64,000 nt of DNA from an uncultured Oxalobacteraceae bacterium (lineage in GTDB: Bacteria; Pseudomonadota; Gammaproteobacteria; Burkholderiales; Burkholderiaceae_D): assembly GCA_903862415.1 (NCBI GenBank), contig CAIOYD010000024.1, forward strand, positions 62,001 through 126,000, given 5' to 3'. The notes beneath the pieces were generated by a model. The model ran no database searches, was not told where the DNA came from, and saw only the letters and a program-made list of their open reading frames with translations. The position numbers and the translations under genes are program-made. Below are positions 55,992 to 64,000 of the stretch, one piece after another. How positions within the stretch are numbered: the stretch's first letter is position 1; the number at the start of each line of letters is the position of its first letter.

Positions 55992-57395
55992 CTATGTCTG
56001 AGCTGGCTGTTTCAGTAAATCCAAAACTTGTTGGCCCCGGATAATATCGTCATCCTGTAGCGGAGTTCCCAGCAAGGGGTGTTTTTTTCCGTGGTTGATG
56101 ATATTTTCCACCGTTTCTGAGGTGATGAAGCGGTATGTTTTTTCTGAACGCAATAAACACCATTCGGTATTTTGATTTACGTCGAATTCCTCACTGTTGA
56201 TAAAATCACTGCCATCATCTTCAAGGCTGAACGTTTTATCGCCAATTTTGAGACCACTGTTAGCTGTGAGCTGTTGCAAGTTGGCATGCATTACCCCACG
56301 AATTTGGAAGGGTAACGTTTGTGCCGGAGCGGGTGCATTCCGGGGTGCCTGCAGCGGGGCATTTTTCGGAGCCTGCGAACGGTAGGGGATCACTGTTTCA
56401 GTGGGTGCACTCTTGGCTTTATCAGTGCTTGTCGCTGCCGATGGGGCATCATCGACATGAGTGCCTGCCAGCAAGTCCAAAACCTGTTGACCCCGGAGGA
56501 TATCGCCTTTTTGGAGCACAGTTCGGTTCAAAGGGTGTTTGTTGCCGTGGCTGGCCAGCTGTTCCGCTGTGGTTGAGGTAATGAATTGATACGTGTTTCC
56601 AGAGCGCATTAAGCACCATTCCGTATCCTCATTCAAAGCAAAATCTTCCCCGCTGATAAAATCACCGCCATTGCCATCAAGGCTGATGGTTTTTCCCGCT
56701 ATGTTCAAACCATTGCTGTCTTTGAGCTGTGTCAGGTGGGTATGAATTGCCGCACGAATTTTCTGGGATGGTGTGACAACTGTAGTGGCTGTATCCAGAC
56801 CGGCGGGTAATTCCAAAGTAGTGGGCAGTTCCTCAAGGGCTGGCAGTTCTTCAAGGGTGCTTAGTTCCTCGTCCGTGGGCAGTTCTTCGATCTGCACGGC
56901 ACCGGATCTGGACTGTATGGCATTGGTTGTATGATCTACAGCATGCAGAGAAAGATTGTTTTTGTATTGCGTCGGTATCGTGCTGAACAGGTTGTTTAGC
57001 AGGTAACTTATTTGATTGCGCAACAGAAAGCCATTGAAGTTTAAAAATAAATCAATATGCCTGCCCGAGTCGGGATTATTTTCGGGAACTGTGTGCAGCA
57101 CGTTTTGGATTGTTTCTGCTGTGATTTCACGAAGATACACAATATTGGGGGTATGAAAATTCAGGGAAAGAGTGCATAAGCTGAGTGGAAACGGTGGTAC
57201 ATCAATCAAATCAAAGAATTCCAATTTTGTTGCCAGGTGTCCGCCCTGATTGAGAATTTCGCGGGCAATCCCTGATCGGCCAGGGTTGGTGGCTCCCCAA
57301 CTGATCAGCCTGCCGGTGTAGTTGTCAGTGGCAAGATGGTCGCTGCTGAAAGCCGTTGTGATTGCTGTCAGGCGACCTGGTAAATTGCTCTGCAT
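55992..57395 (-). CDS. Unknown protein with two U-box-like modules
   Basis: A 467-residue protein, starting at the ATG at 57395 with GAGGAG seven bases upstream. Residues 1-165 are unlike anything I recognise. Residues 167-199 are an acidic stretch of imperfect EELP/TLEELPAL units. A module of about 97 residues occurs twice, at 213-310 and 365-461, joined by a Pro/Ala-rich linker. Shared sequence includes GGDFISGEDF / GSDFINSEEF, NEDTEWCLMRSGNTYQFIT / NQNTEWCLLRSEKTYRFIT, HPLNRTVLQKGDILRGQQVLDLL / HPLLGTPLQDDDIIRGQQVLDLL. The order TY...I...G.KHPL.GTPL...DI is reminiscent of a U-box (E3 ligase) core, but the usual I..E.M.DPV start is missing, so the match is tentative. No signal peptide or membrane segment. 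Confidence 0.55.
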   Translation of the reverse strand: MQSNLPGRLTAITTAFSSDHLATDNYTGRLISWGATNPGRSGIAREILNQGGHLATKLEFFDLIDVPPFPLSLCTLSLNFHTPNIVYLREITAETIQNVLHTVPENNPDSGRHIDLFLNFNGFLLRNQISYLLNNLFSTIPTQYKNNLSLHAVDHTTNAIQSRSGAVQIEELPTDEELSTLEELPALEELPTTLELPAGLDTATTVVTPSQKIRAAIHTHLTQLKDSNGLNIAGKTISLDGNGGDFISGEDFALNEDTEWCLMRSGNTYQFITSTTAEQLASHGNKHPLNRTVLQKGDILRGQQVLDLLAGTHVDDAPSAATSTDKAKSAPTETVIPYRSQAPKNAPLQAPRNAPAPAQTLPFQIRGVMHANLQQLTANSGLKIGDKTFSLEDDGSDFINSEEFDVNQNTEWCLLRSEKTYRFITSETVENIINHGKKHPLLGTPLQDDDIIRGQQVLDLLKQPAQT

Positions 57396-57782
57396 GTTAA
57401 TGCTCCTCATAAATATTCTATAAGAACCCTGCAATCAGGGATTGGTAAGTTTGAAAGTGAAATGATGTGATTGGTCAAACGGATGGTTCATTGTGTTGGC
57501 AAAGCAATTGACCATCTTGTCCGACTTAAGTTCTTGCAATTTTACGGTGCGGCATTTCAACATATTCACAGAGGAAATTATTGCAAGAATCTACACCTCT
57601 TAAAATTGGGGAATGTACTCATTCTTTGGGGAATGGAGGTGAGTTCATCTGCGCTTTTTTCAGGCATTGCGCCAGATTAATTATATTCACTTGACGCTGG
57701 CCGTCGTTAGCAAGGAGAATCAGGCTGCGCTGATTTATCCCCATTTTCTCCTTTTTTCGCCATTTTCATAAAGACTGACTGC
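57396..57782. other. Divergent intergenic region before ppc
   Basis: 387 bases, AT-rich, no gene. A small CCCTG/CAGGG hairpin lies at 57427-57440 near the minus-strand gene. For ppc, TTGACG (57691-57696) with GAGAAT (57715-57720), 18 bases apart, is a weak promoter candidate. Nothing else stood out. Confidence 0.4.
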
Positions 57783-60557
57783 ATGAACGCTATACCTGTG
57801 TCCGCTACCACGACCTCCGACGACAAAGATGTGCAATTGCGTGAAGATATCCGCCGTTTGGGACGGATTCTGGGCGACACGGTGCGCAGTCAGCACGGCG
57901 AAGAAATTTTCAATACCATTGAATTGGTGCGGCAAAGCTCGATCCGTTTTGGTCGTGATGGTGATCAGGCCGGCAAGCAGAATCTGGAAACCATGCTCGA
58001 TGCCCTGAGTAATGATGATATGACCAAGGTGATCCGCGCCTTCAGTTATTTTTCTCACCTTTCCAACATCGCTGAAGACCAGCATCATATCCGCCGCACA
58101 CGCGCCCATCTGATTGCCGGGTCACCACCGAAACAGGGTAGTCTGGCTTTTACCATGAATACCCTGCTCGATCGCGGTCACACACCGGCGCAGTTGCAGG
58201 AATTTTTCCAGACTGCGCTCATCAGTCCGGTGCTCACCGCCCATCCGACCGAAGTGCAGCGTAAAAGTATTTTGAACTGCCAGATGGTTATTGGTCGTTT
58301 GCTCAATGAGCGCGACCGTATGCAGCTCACGCCGGAAGAAACTGCCGCCAATGAAGAAGCTCTGAATCGCGCCGTGTTGACGCTGTGGCAAACCCGCATG
58401 CTGCGTACCTCCAAGCTATCGGTGCTCGATGAGGTCGAAAATGGACTGACTTTTTACGATTACACCCTGCTGCGCGAACTGCCGAATCTGTACGCAGGAC
58501 TGGAAGATTTGTTATCCCAGCAAACCCCGCAGGCCGCACCGGTGGAATTGCCGAGCTTTTTCAAAATGGGTAGCTGGATTGGTGGCGATCGTGACGGTAA
58601 TCCGTTTGTGACCGCGGCGATTCTGGAACAAACGCTGGCCATGCAATGCGGCCGTGCGCTGCGTTTTTATCTGGATGAATTACACGCTCTCGGTTCGCAA
58701 TTGTCTGTGGCCATGTTACTCGTGGGGGCGTCGGAGGAATTGTTAGCCCTGGCAGCCCACTCGCCCGATCATTCCGAACATCGACTCGATGAACCCTATC
58801 GACGCGCCATCACCGGTATGTACGCTCGTCTTGCAGCCACTTATCGTGATTTGCTCGGTGGTGAGCCGGTCATTCATCCGACCGGCAATGCTGAGCCGTA
58901 TGCCAACATAGAACAATTATCGGCCGATCTGGCCATCGTACACCGTTCCCTTAAGTCGAATGGTTCGGCTGCATTGGCACGTGGGCGTTTGCGCCATTTG
59001 CGTCGTGCTGTGGATGTGTTTGGCTTTTCACTGGCACCACTGGATTTACGTCAAAACTCTGATGTGCATGAACGCGTGGTTGCCGAACTGCTGGCCGCCG
59101 CCAATCCCGGCTGTGATTATCTGGCGCAGAATGAAGCAGGCCGGATTGCCTTGTTGCTAGCTGAAATCAGCACCACCCGGCCGCTGGCCTCGCCTTATCT
59201 GACCTACTCGGATGAAACCAGCTCGGAGCTGGCCATTTATCGCGCTGCCCGCACTGCCCAGGACCGTTATGGCAAGGCGGCCGTACCGAACTGCATTATC
59301 TCCAAAACCGACAGCGTCTCGGACTTGCTGGAGCTGGCGGTGATTCTCAAAGAATCCGGCCTGCTGCATCCCCAGGAAGCGCGTCTGGATGTGAACATTA
59401 TCCCGCTGTTTGAAACCATTGCCGATTTGCGCAACAGCGCACCCGTGATGCAGCATTTACTCAGCCTGCCGGAATATGCGCGTCTGTTAGATAGTCGTGA
59501 TCAGGCTCAGGAGGTGATGCTCGGCTATTCTGACAGTAACAAGGATGGCGGCTTTCTGACTTCCGGCTGGGAATTGTACAAGGCCGAACTGGCACTCATC
59601 GATGTGTTTGCCGGGCACAATGTGCGCCTGCGCCTGTTCCACGGTCGCGGCGGCTCAGTTGGTCGCGGCGGAGGGCCGAGCTATCAGGCGATTCTGGCGC
59701 AACCGGCTGGTGCCGTGCAGGGTCAAATCCGTCTGACCGAACAGGGCGAAGTGATTACCGCCAAATATGCCAATCCGGAAGTCGGTCGTCGCAATCTGGA
59801 AGTGCTGGCGGCGGCCACGTTGGAAGCGAGTCTGCTGGCCAAAACCGAACCCTTGCCCAAGCCGGAATATCTGGCCTGCATGGATGCGCTGTCCGACTAT
59901 GCGTTTGCCGCTTACCGCGATCTGGTATATGACACGCCCGGCTTTGAACAGTATTTCTGGGAATCGACGGTGATTTCTGAAATCGCCGGTTTAAATATCG
60001 GCAGTCGTCCGGCGTCACGCAAAAAAACCACCGCCATTGAAGACCTGCGTGCCATTCCCTGGGTCTTCAGCTGGTCGCAATGCCGTTTGATGCTGCCGGG
60101 CTGGTATGGCTTTGGTTCTGCAGTTGAAGCCTATCTGGCCGCTAATCCGGCCGGTCTGGCACTGTTGCAGGAAATGTTTACCGAATGGCCGTTCTTTACC
60201 ACGCTATTATCCAACATGGAAATGGTGCTGGCCAAAATCGATCTGAATATCGCCAGCCGTTACGCCGGTCTGGTCAAGGATGAGCAGTTGCGCAGCACCA
60301 TCTTCACCCGCATCTGCAGCGGCCACGCTGCCACCATCGCAGCCCTGAAAAATATTTCCGGCCAGGAGGAGCTTCTGGCCGCCAATCCGTTGCTCAAGCG
60401 TTCCATCCGTCACCGTTTCCCGTATATGGCACCGCTGAATCATGTACAGGTAGAATTGCTTAAACGTTTCCGTCAGGGCGACCAGGATGAACGCGTACAG
60501 CGCGGCATTCATCTGTCGATTAACGGTATTGCGGCTGGGTTGCGCAATAGCGGGTAA
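57783..60557 (+). CDS. ppc: Phosphoenolpyruvate carboxylase
   Basis: A 924-residue enzyme that fixes bicarbonate on PEP to give oxaloacetate. The catalytic His is in [31 protein letters not shown] and the glycine loop [20 protein letters not shown] are intact, with the C-terminal [11 protein letters not shown] ending. Length is typical. It stands alone, between two unusual minus-strand genes. Confidence 0.97.
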   Translation: MNAIPVSATTTSDDKDVQLREDIRRLGRILGDTVRSQHGEEIFNTIELVRQSSIRFGRDGDQAGKQNLETMLDALSNDDMTKVIRAFSYFSHLSNIAEDQHHIRRTRAHLIAGSPPKQGSLAFTMNTLLDRGHTPAQLQEFFQTALISPVLTAHPTEVQRKSILNCQMVIGRLLNERDRMQLTPEETAANEEALNRAVLTLWQTRMLRTSKLSVLDEVENGLTFYDYTLLRELPNLYAGLEDLLSQQTPQAAPVELPSFFKMGSWIGGDRDGNPFVTAAILEQTLAMQCGRALRFYLDELHALGSQLSVAMLLVGASEELLALAAHSPDHSEHRLDEPYRRAITGMYARLAATYRDLLGGEPVIHPTGNAEPYANIEQLSADLAIVHRSLKSNGSAALARGRLRHLRRAVDVFGFSLAPLDLRQNSDVHERVVAELLAAANPGCDYLAQNEAGRIALLLAEISTTRPLASPYLTYSDETSSELAIYRAARTAQDRYGKAAVPNCIISKTDSVSDLLELAVILKESGLLHPQEARLDVNIIPLFETIADLRNSAPVMQHLLSLPEYARLLDSRDQAQEVMLGYSDSNKDGGFLTSGWELYKAELALIDVFAGHNVRLRLFHGRGGSVGRGGGPSYQAILAQPAGAVQGQIRLTEQGEVITAKYANPEVGRRNLEVLAAATLEASLLAKTEPLPKPEYLACMDALSDYAFAAYRDLVYDTPGFEQYFWESTVISEIAGLNIGSRPASRKKTTAIEDLRAIPWVFSWSQCRLMLPGWYGFGSAVEAYLAANPAGLALLQEMFTEWPFFTTLLSNMEMVLAKIDLNIASRYAGLVKDEQLRSTIFTRICSGHAATIAALKNISGQEELLAANPLLKRSIRHRFPYMAPLNHVQVELLKRFRQGDQDERVQRGIHLSINGIAAGLRNSG

Positions 60558-60566
60558 GGCATGGCA

Positions 60567-61949
60567 TTATGCCAAATTCTTGAAATACTCCAGCAAAGGT
60601 TGAGTCAATGAATTGTGTTCTGGATCCCACATAAAATTGATGAGTTCTTCCCAGTATGGACTGGTATTTTCCAGCAGTGGTATAACAGTATTCTTTATTA
60701 CATTGTAGTTCGGAACCCTATTGTCCAGAATGCTACGTCCGGTGACGGACCATATCATGGCATCTAACGTGGTGTATTGATCTTTTTTCCAGACATTGAG
60801 TGCCTGGTCGCGAGCTGCATTATCGTCAGTGCCCCACAATTTTTCAGGAAGACATGCCGGTGTGCCAAAATCATTTTTAAATGTGCCTACTTGACCCATT
60901 GAATCCAGATCAATTAAATACATTTCATCTTTATGAAAAATGATATTTTCTGGTTTGATGTCACGATGTGCAAAACCATTTGCATGTATGCAGTCAATTT
61001 CGCGCAGTAGCGGGAGAAAGTGTTTAAACGAAAAACGATTCCCAACTTTGATCATTTCAAATAAATCCTTTTCACCCAGATTAGTGGCGACCATTTGCGT
61101 ATCGCTTATCCAATACTGTGGCATGATATGAACTAGTTTATTGTTCTTAATTAATGTCAGATTGTTCGCGCGTTGATCAATGTCCTCGTAAATGGGTTTT
61201 TGTTCTGTAAAGACGACAAGTTCGTCATTGCCATGTGTGATTTTTTTATAGCCACCTGCAGGGCCATTCGCCATTTCTGGTGGCATTTTCATAAACGGAA
61301 GTTGTCGCTCAGGGCTTAGTTTTGATTTGATGGCGACGATGTTCCGCTGACTATCGAGCAGAGTATTAATTTCAGCTTTCTTGCCTTTTTTCTGACCTTC
61401 TGTGGCGAAATTTGTGCGTATTTTACTTTGAATGACGATGGCCGCTAACTTGTTCAGTTGCTCGTTGAGCTCAGTCACTATTGCGGTGGATAAATGCCAG
61501 CGGGCTGGATTGTTAACAAGACTTTGTATGCTGGCCTGTTGGAGTTGTTTAAGCGTGCCAGCAAAATCCAAGTGGGTAAAGTAGTCGCCATTTTTATAAA
61601 CCTCAAAAACGCCGGAGTCATTCTTCTGCAGGGTAAACGTAGTAGCCTCATTGTCAGCCGTTTTTTCATATTCAACTACGATTTTCTCCACGACTTTATT
61701 GTCTGTAGCAATATCCAGTGTATAAAGAATCTCTGCCATAGCGACTTTTTGCGCAAACAGAGCCATGCCCTGAGATTTTTCATCCTGAAGCAGGTTGTAC
61801 GGAATTTCAGCCAGGCCGCCGGTGAGCATGTCTGCGAACAGGCGCAGCATATTTTGTAAAAAAGTGACAGTAAAGTAGCCTGAACGCTGGATAATTTTTG
61901 CATCATTATGGGTGTAGCCGCGGTTCAACATACCAGAGGTGGGTAGCAC
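60567..61949 (-). CDS. Eukaryotic-like Ser/Thr protein kinase-like protein
   Basis: A 460-residue protein. A GTG at 61949 has AAGGA six bases upstream; an ATG at 61931 is an alternative. The kinase core is at about 200-420: a possible VAIK (205-208), the catalytic loop HANGFAHRDIKPENIIF (His328, Arg329, Asp330, Lys332, Asn335), DLD (347-349) where kinases have DFG, and GTPACLPE (362-369) as APE-like segment. The N-terminal 200 residues have no recognisable domain and no signal peptide. It lacks the PASTA or membrane parts of bacterial PknB-type kinases. It is AT-rich and not linked to a phosphatase. Catalysis looks possible, since HRD and both metal-binding Asp are present. Confidence 0.7.
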   Translation of the reverse strand: MLPTSGMLNRGYTHNDAKIIQRSGYFTVTFLQNMLRLFADMLTGGLAEIPYNLLQDEKSQGMALFAQKVAMAEILYTLDIATDNKVVEKIVVEYEKTADNEATTFTLQKNDSGVFEVYKNGDYFTHLDFAGTLKQLQQASIQSLVNNPARWHLSTAIVTELNEQLNKLAAIVIQSKIRTNFATEGQKKGKKAEINTLLDSQRNIVAIKSKLSPERQLPFMKMPPEMANGPAGGYKKITHGNDELVVFTEQKPIYEDIDQRANNLTLIKNNKLVHIMPQYWISDTQMVATNLGEKDLFEMIKVGNRFSFKHFLPLLREIDCIHANGFAHRDIKPENIIFHKDEMYLIDLDSMGQVGTFKNDFGTPACLPEKLWGTDDNAARDQALNVWKKDQYTTLDAMIWSVTGRSILDNRVPNYNVIKNTVIPLLENTSPYWEELINFMWDPEHNSLTQPLLEYFKNLA

Positions 61950-62307
61950 GATAAATCCTTTCTGACAGGGTAAATGGGATCAATTTTCATATAAGTCGCA
62001 TCTGCTTTAGTGGCTTTAAAAACGTTGGTTCTGACGATAAAATAGCGTCAATTGGAGATGATATCAATTGTGGATATTCACTATGAAGTAGTTTGTGGCG
62101 TGACAATTGAAAAGGTGCGCTGCCAGACCGGCGGGGAATAAAACAGGAAGCAGTGATTTATAACGATGAGATCACAGCGCTGAAAAAATATCAGGCCATA
62201 TGAATAAGTGACATGACAAGCCATACTGAGCCTAAGCATGTGTGCTGATTTGTATCTCTAACAATTTTGCTTTAAGATAGCCCATCTACCTCCCTGCAAG
62301 GAATACC
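61950..62307. other. Intergenic region between the kinase and the M14 peptidase
   Basis: 358 bases between divergent genes. AT-rich; no gene, repeat or convincing hairpin seen. It should hold promoters for both genes, but no clear -35/-10 pair could be picked by eye. Confidence 0.4.
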
Positions 62308-64000
62308 ATGTTGCCCGATCTGATGACGCCCTACGAAAATGGAAATAACAATCAAACCACCCGCTGGGAAGAATGTGTGGCGTTTTACCGCCATCTGGCG
62401 CAGCGTTTTCCGTCGGTGCTGCACTTTTTTCAGACTGGTGTTTCTGATGCCGGGATACCGATTTTTGCCGGTGTGGTCACCTCGGATGGTGTGTTTGATC
62501 TGGAACAAATCCGGCGTGAAGCGCGGCCGGTATTTTTCAATAACAACGGCATTCATCCGGGCGAACCGGAAGGCATTGATGCCTGTATGGCGATGGTGCG
62601 CGATTTTTGCGTCGATCCGGGCAAACTGGCCGCTCTCGGGCGCACGGTATTTTTGTTTATTCCTATCTATAACGTTGATGGCAGCTGGAACCGCAACGAC
62701 AGCTCAAGGGTGAATCAGGATGGACCGGAAAGTTTTGGTTTTCGTGCCAATTCGCTCAATCTGGATTTGAATCGCGACTTTGTCAAATGCGACAGTCTGA
62801 ATGCTCAGGTGTTTAATCAACTGATGACGGCGTGGAGCCCGGATGTGATGGTTGATACGCACACCTCGAACGGTGCCGATTACAGCTATACCATGACCCT
62901 GATACAGACTCAGGCCGATAAGCTCGGTGGTGATCTGGGGGCTTTTTTGCGCCAGACTATGTTGCCGGTGCTGTTTAATCGCATGGAAGAACGCGGCTGG
63001 CCGATGTGCCCATATGTCAATCCGGTCAACAGCGTGAGTGAAATTCCGGATGACGGGATAGAAGATTTCCTTGAAGTGCCACGCTTTTCCACCGGTTATG
63101 CAGCCCTGCATCACACCATTGGCTTTATGCCCGAAACGCATATGTTGAAGCCCTATGTCGATCGTTATGAATCCATGCGCGCACTGGTGGAAGTGGTGCT
63201 GGACTTTACTGTCCTGTACGCCCCGCGGATTCAGGCCCTGCGCGCACGCGCCAAAGAACAGGCGCGGCAGCAGACTTCCTGGCCGGTGAGCTGGAAGGTG
63301 GATTACAACCAGCCTTCCAGTTTCCGTTTTCGCGGTTATGCGGCGGTGTTCAAACCGAGTCTGTTGGGGAATTACACCCGGCTGGCGTATGATCGGCAAC
63401 AGCCGTGGGAAAAAGATATCGCCTATTATGATCACTTCGTCGAAGACGTGGTGGTGACGGCACCGAAAGCGTATCTGATTCCGCAATCCTGGCGTCGGGT
63501 GATAGAACGCCTGCAATGGAATGGGGTGCAACTCACGCGATTGGAAACGGCGCAAACCATGGCGGTGCAAAGCTATCACATCACCAAAGTGCAATCGCGC
63601 GCCCAGCCGTATGAAGGCCATCTGTTTCATGATGCGCTTGAGCTGGAAGCCCAGAGCGAAAACATTCACTTCAATGCCGGAGATTATCTGGTGTCACTTG
63701 ATCAGCCGCAGGCCCGCTATGTGGTCGAAACACTTGAGCCGCAGGCGCATGACAGTTTTTTTCGCTGGGGATTTTTCAACAGCATACTGGAAAAGAAAGA
63801 AGCTTTTTCCAGTTATGTGTTTGAAGATACCGCACTCGAATTGCTGCAGGCCGAGCCACAACTGCGCGCCCGGTTTGAGGCATGGAAACTGGCACATCCC
63901 GAACTGCTGGCTGATCAACAAGCGGTGCTGAGTTTTATTTTCCATCATTGCGAACGCTATAAAGAACCGGAATGGCAGCGTTATCCGGTTTTTCGTCTGC
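62308..64000 (+). CDS. M14-family zinc carboxypeptidase-like protein (partial)
   Basis: The first 564 codons of a gene cut by the right edge. AAGGA lies five bases before the ATG. Zinc ligands His and Glu are in NNGIHPGEPEGID; the later NLDLNRDFVKCDS and VDTHTSNGADYSYTM (His ligand) match the M14 carboxypeptidase fold. No N-terminal signal peptide (MLPDLMTPYENGNNN). The C-terminal part beyond the catalytic domain (from about 330) is beta-rich, with no family seen. It probably trims peptides or peptidoglycan-type substrates; specificity unknown. Confidence 0.82.
   Translation, partial: MLPDLMTPYENGNNNQTTRWEECVAFYRHLAQRFPSVLHFFQTGVSDAGIPIFAGVVTSDGVFDLEQIRREARPVFFNNNGIHPGEPEGIDACMAMVRDFCVDPGKLAALGRTVFLFIPIYNVDGSWNRNDSSRVNQDGPESFGFRANSLNLDLNRDFVKCDSLNAQVFNQLMTAWSPDVMVDTHTSNGADYSYTMTLIQTQADKLGGDLGAFLRQTMLPVLFNRMEERGWPMCPYVNPVNSVSEIPDDGIEDFLEVPRFSTGYAALHHTIGFMPETHMLKPYVDRYESMRALVEVVLDFTVLYAPRIQALRARAKEQARQQTSWPVSWKVDYNQPSSFRFRGYAAVFKPSLLGNYTRLAYDRQQPWEKDIAYYDHFVEDVVVTAPKAYLIPQSWRRVIERLQWNGVQLTRLETAQTMAVQSYHITKVQSRAQPYEGHLFHDALELEAQSENIHFNAGDYLVSLDQPQARYVVETLEPQAHDSFFRWGFFNSILEKKEAFSSYVFEDTALELLQAEPQLRARFEAWKLAHPELLADQQAVLSFIFHHCERYKEPEWQRYPVFRL

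Noticed and set aside
62704-63669. A 321-codon frame opposite the M14 peptidase
   Set aside because: Antisense shadow; the plus-strand frame has zinc-site motifs and a ribosome site.
1-64000. CRISPR array, rRNA operon, integrase or intact IS transposase
   Set aside because: No regularly spaced direct repeats, no rRNA sequence and no transposase or integrase frame were seen.

Overview
The window looks like a chromosomal segment of a betaproteobacterium in the order Burkholderiales, most like the Oxalobacteraceae. This placement rests on gene order and family membership, not on a database search. Pointers are: xseB beside a divergent Rieske oxygenase; amgK-murU-pepP-ubiH divergent from lptD-surA-pdxA-rsmA; the glyQ-glyS-gmhB-plsC-metalloprotease block; the ispE/lolB/TPR cluster with tRNA-Gln, prs, rplY and pth; mutM-dynamin-mutY; ptsN-hprK-rapZ; a giant FAD/4Fe-4S oxidoreductase; and ubiE-ubiJ-ubiB. 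Almost all coding capacity is housekeeping, closely packed, with many 4-nt start/stop overlaps.

Layout. 0-8 kb: end of xseB, a hydroxypyruvate-isomerase-like gene, a Rieske oxygenase, an EamA exporter, a sulfurtransferase, the yqjD-yqjE-yqjK stress/membrane cluster, ubiA and a lone SEL1-repeat gene. 8-18 kb: peptidoglycan-recycling and ubiquinone genes on the minus strand, outer-membrane biogenesis genes on the plus strand. 18-31 kb: lipid, LPS and tRNA-charging genes, then translation and nucleotide genes and one tRNA-Gln; a poly(ADP-ribose) glycohydrolase-like gene sits reversed between rplY and pth. 32-41 kb: DNA repair (mutM, mutY) around a dynamin-like GTPase, an exported hydrolase coupled to a NatAB-type ABC exporter, and the nitrogen-PTS regulators. 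41.8-44.8 kb: an accessory patch with three palindromic elements, a pseudogene split by one of them, a small exported hydrolase and an AT-rich hexapeptide transferase. 45-56 kb: pagP, queF, ilvA, the 1321-residue oxidoreductase, HIT and DUF971 proteins and the ubiquinone genes. 56-64 kb: a protein with two copies of a U-box-like module, ppc, a eukaryotic-like protein kinase, and the start of an M14 carboxypeptidase.

Functional themes. Ubiquinone synthesis appears at three sites (ubiA, a ubiH-type hydroxylase, ubiE-ubiJ-ubiB). Envelope work is dominant: LptD, SurA, LolB, PagP, GmhB, PlsC, and AmgK-MurU recycling of cell-wall amino sugars.

The most unusual content is a scattered set of single, self-contained genes with eukaryote-like domains (SEL1 repeats, PARG macrodomain, paired U-box-like modules, Ser/Thr kinase). 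All lack signal peptides, and several are more AT-rich than their neighbours. They could be secreted effectors of a host- or protist-associated lifestyle, but no secretion system lies in the window, so this is a hypothesis. The second notable signal is repeat biology: a REP-like palindrome placed right at 3' gene ends (in one case it encodes the C-terminus and stop codon of a protein), and a pair of MITE-like hairpins with shared ends and different cores, one of which interrupts a gene with an apparent TA target duplication.
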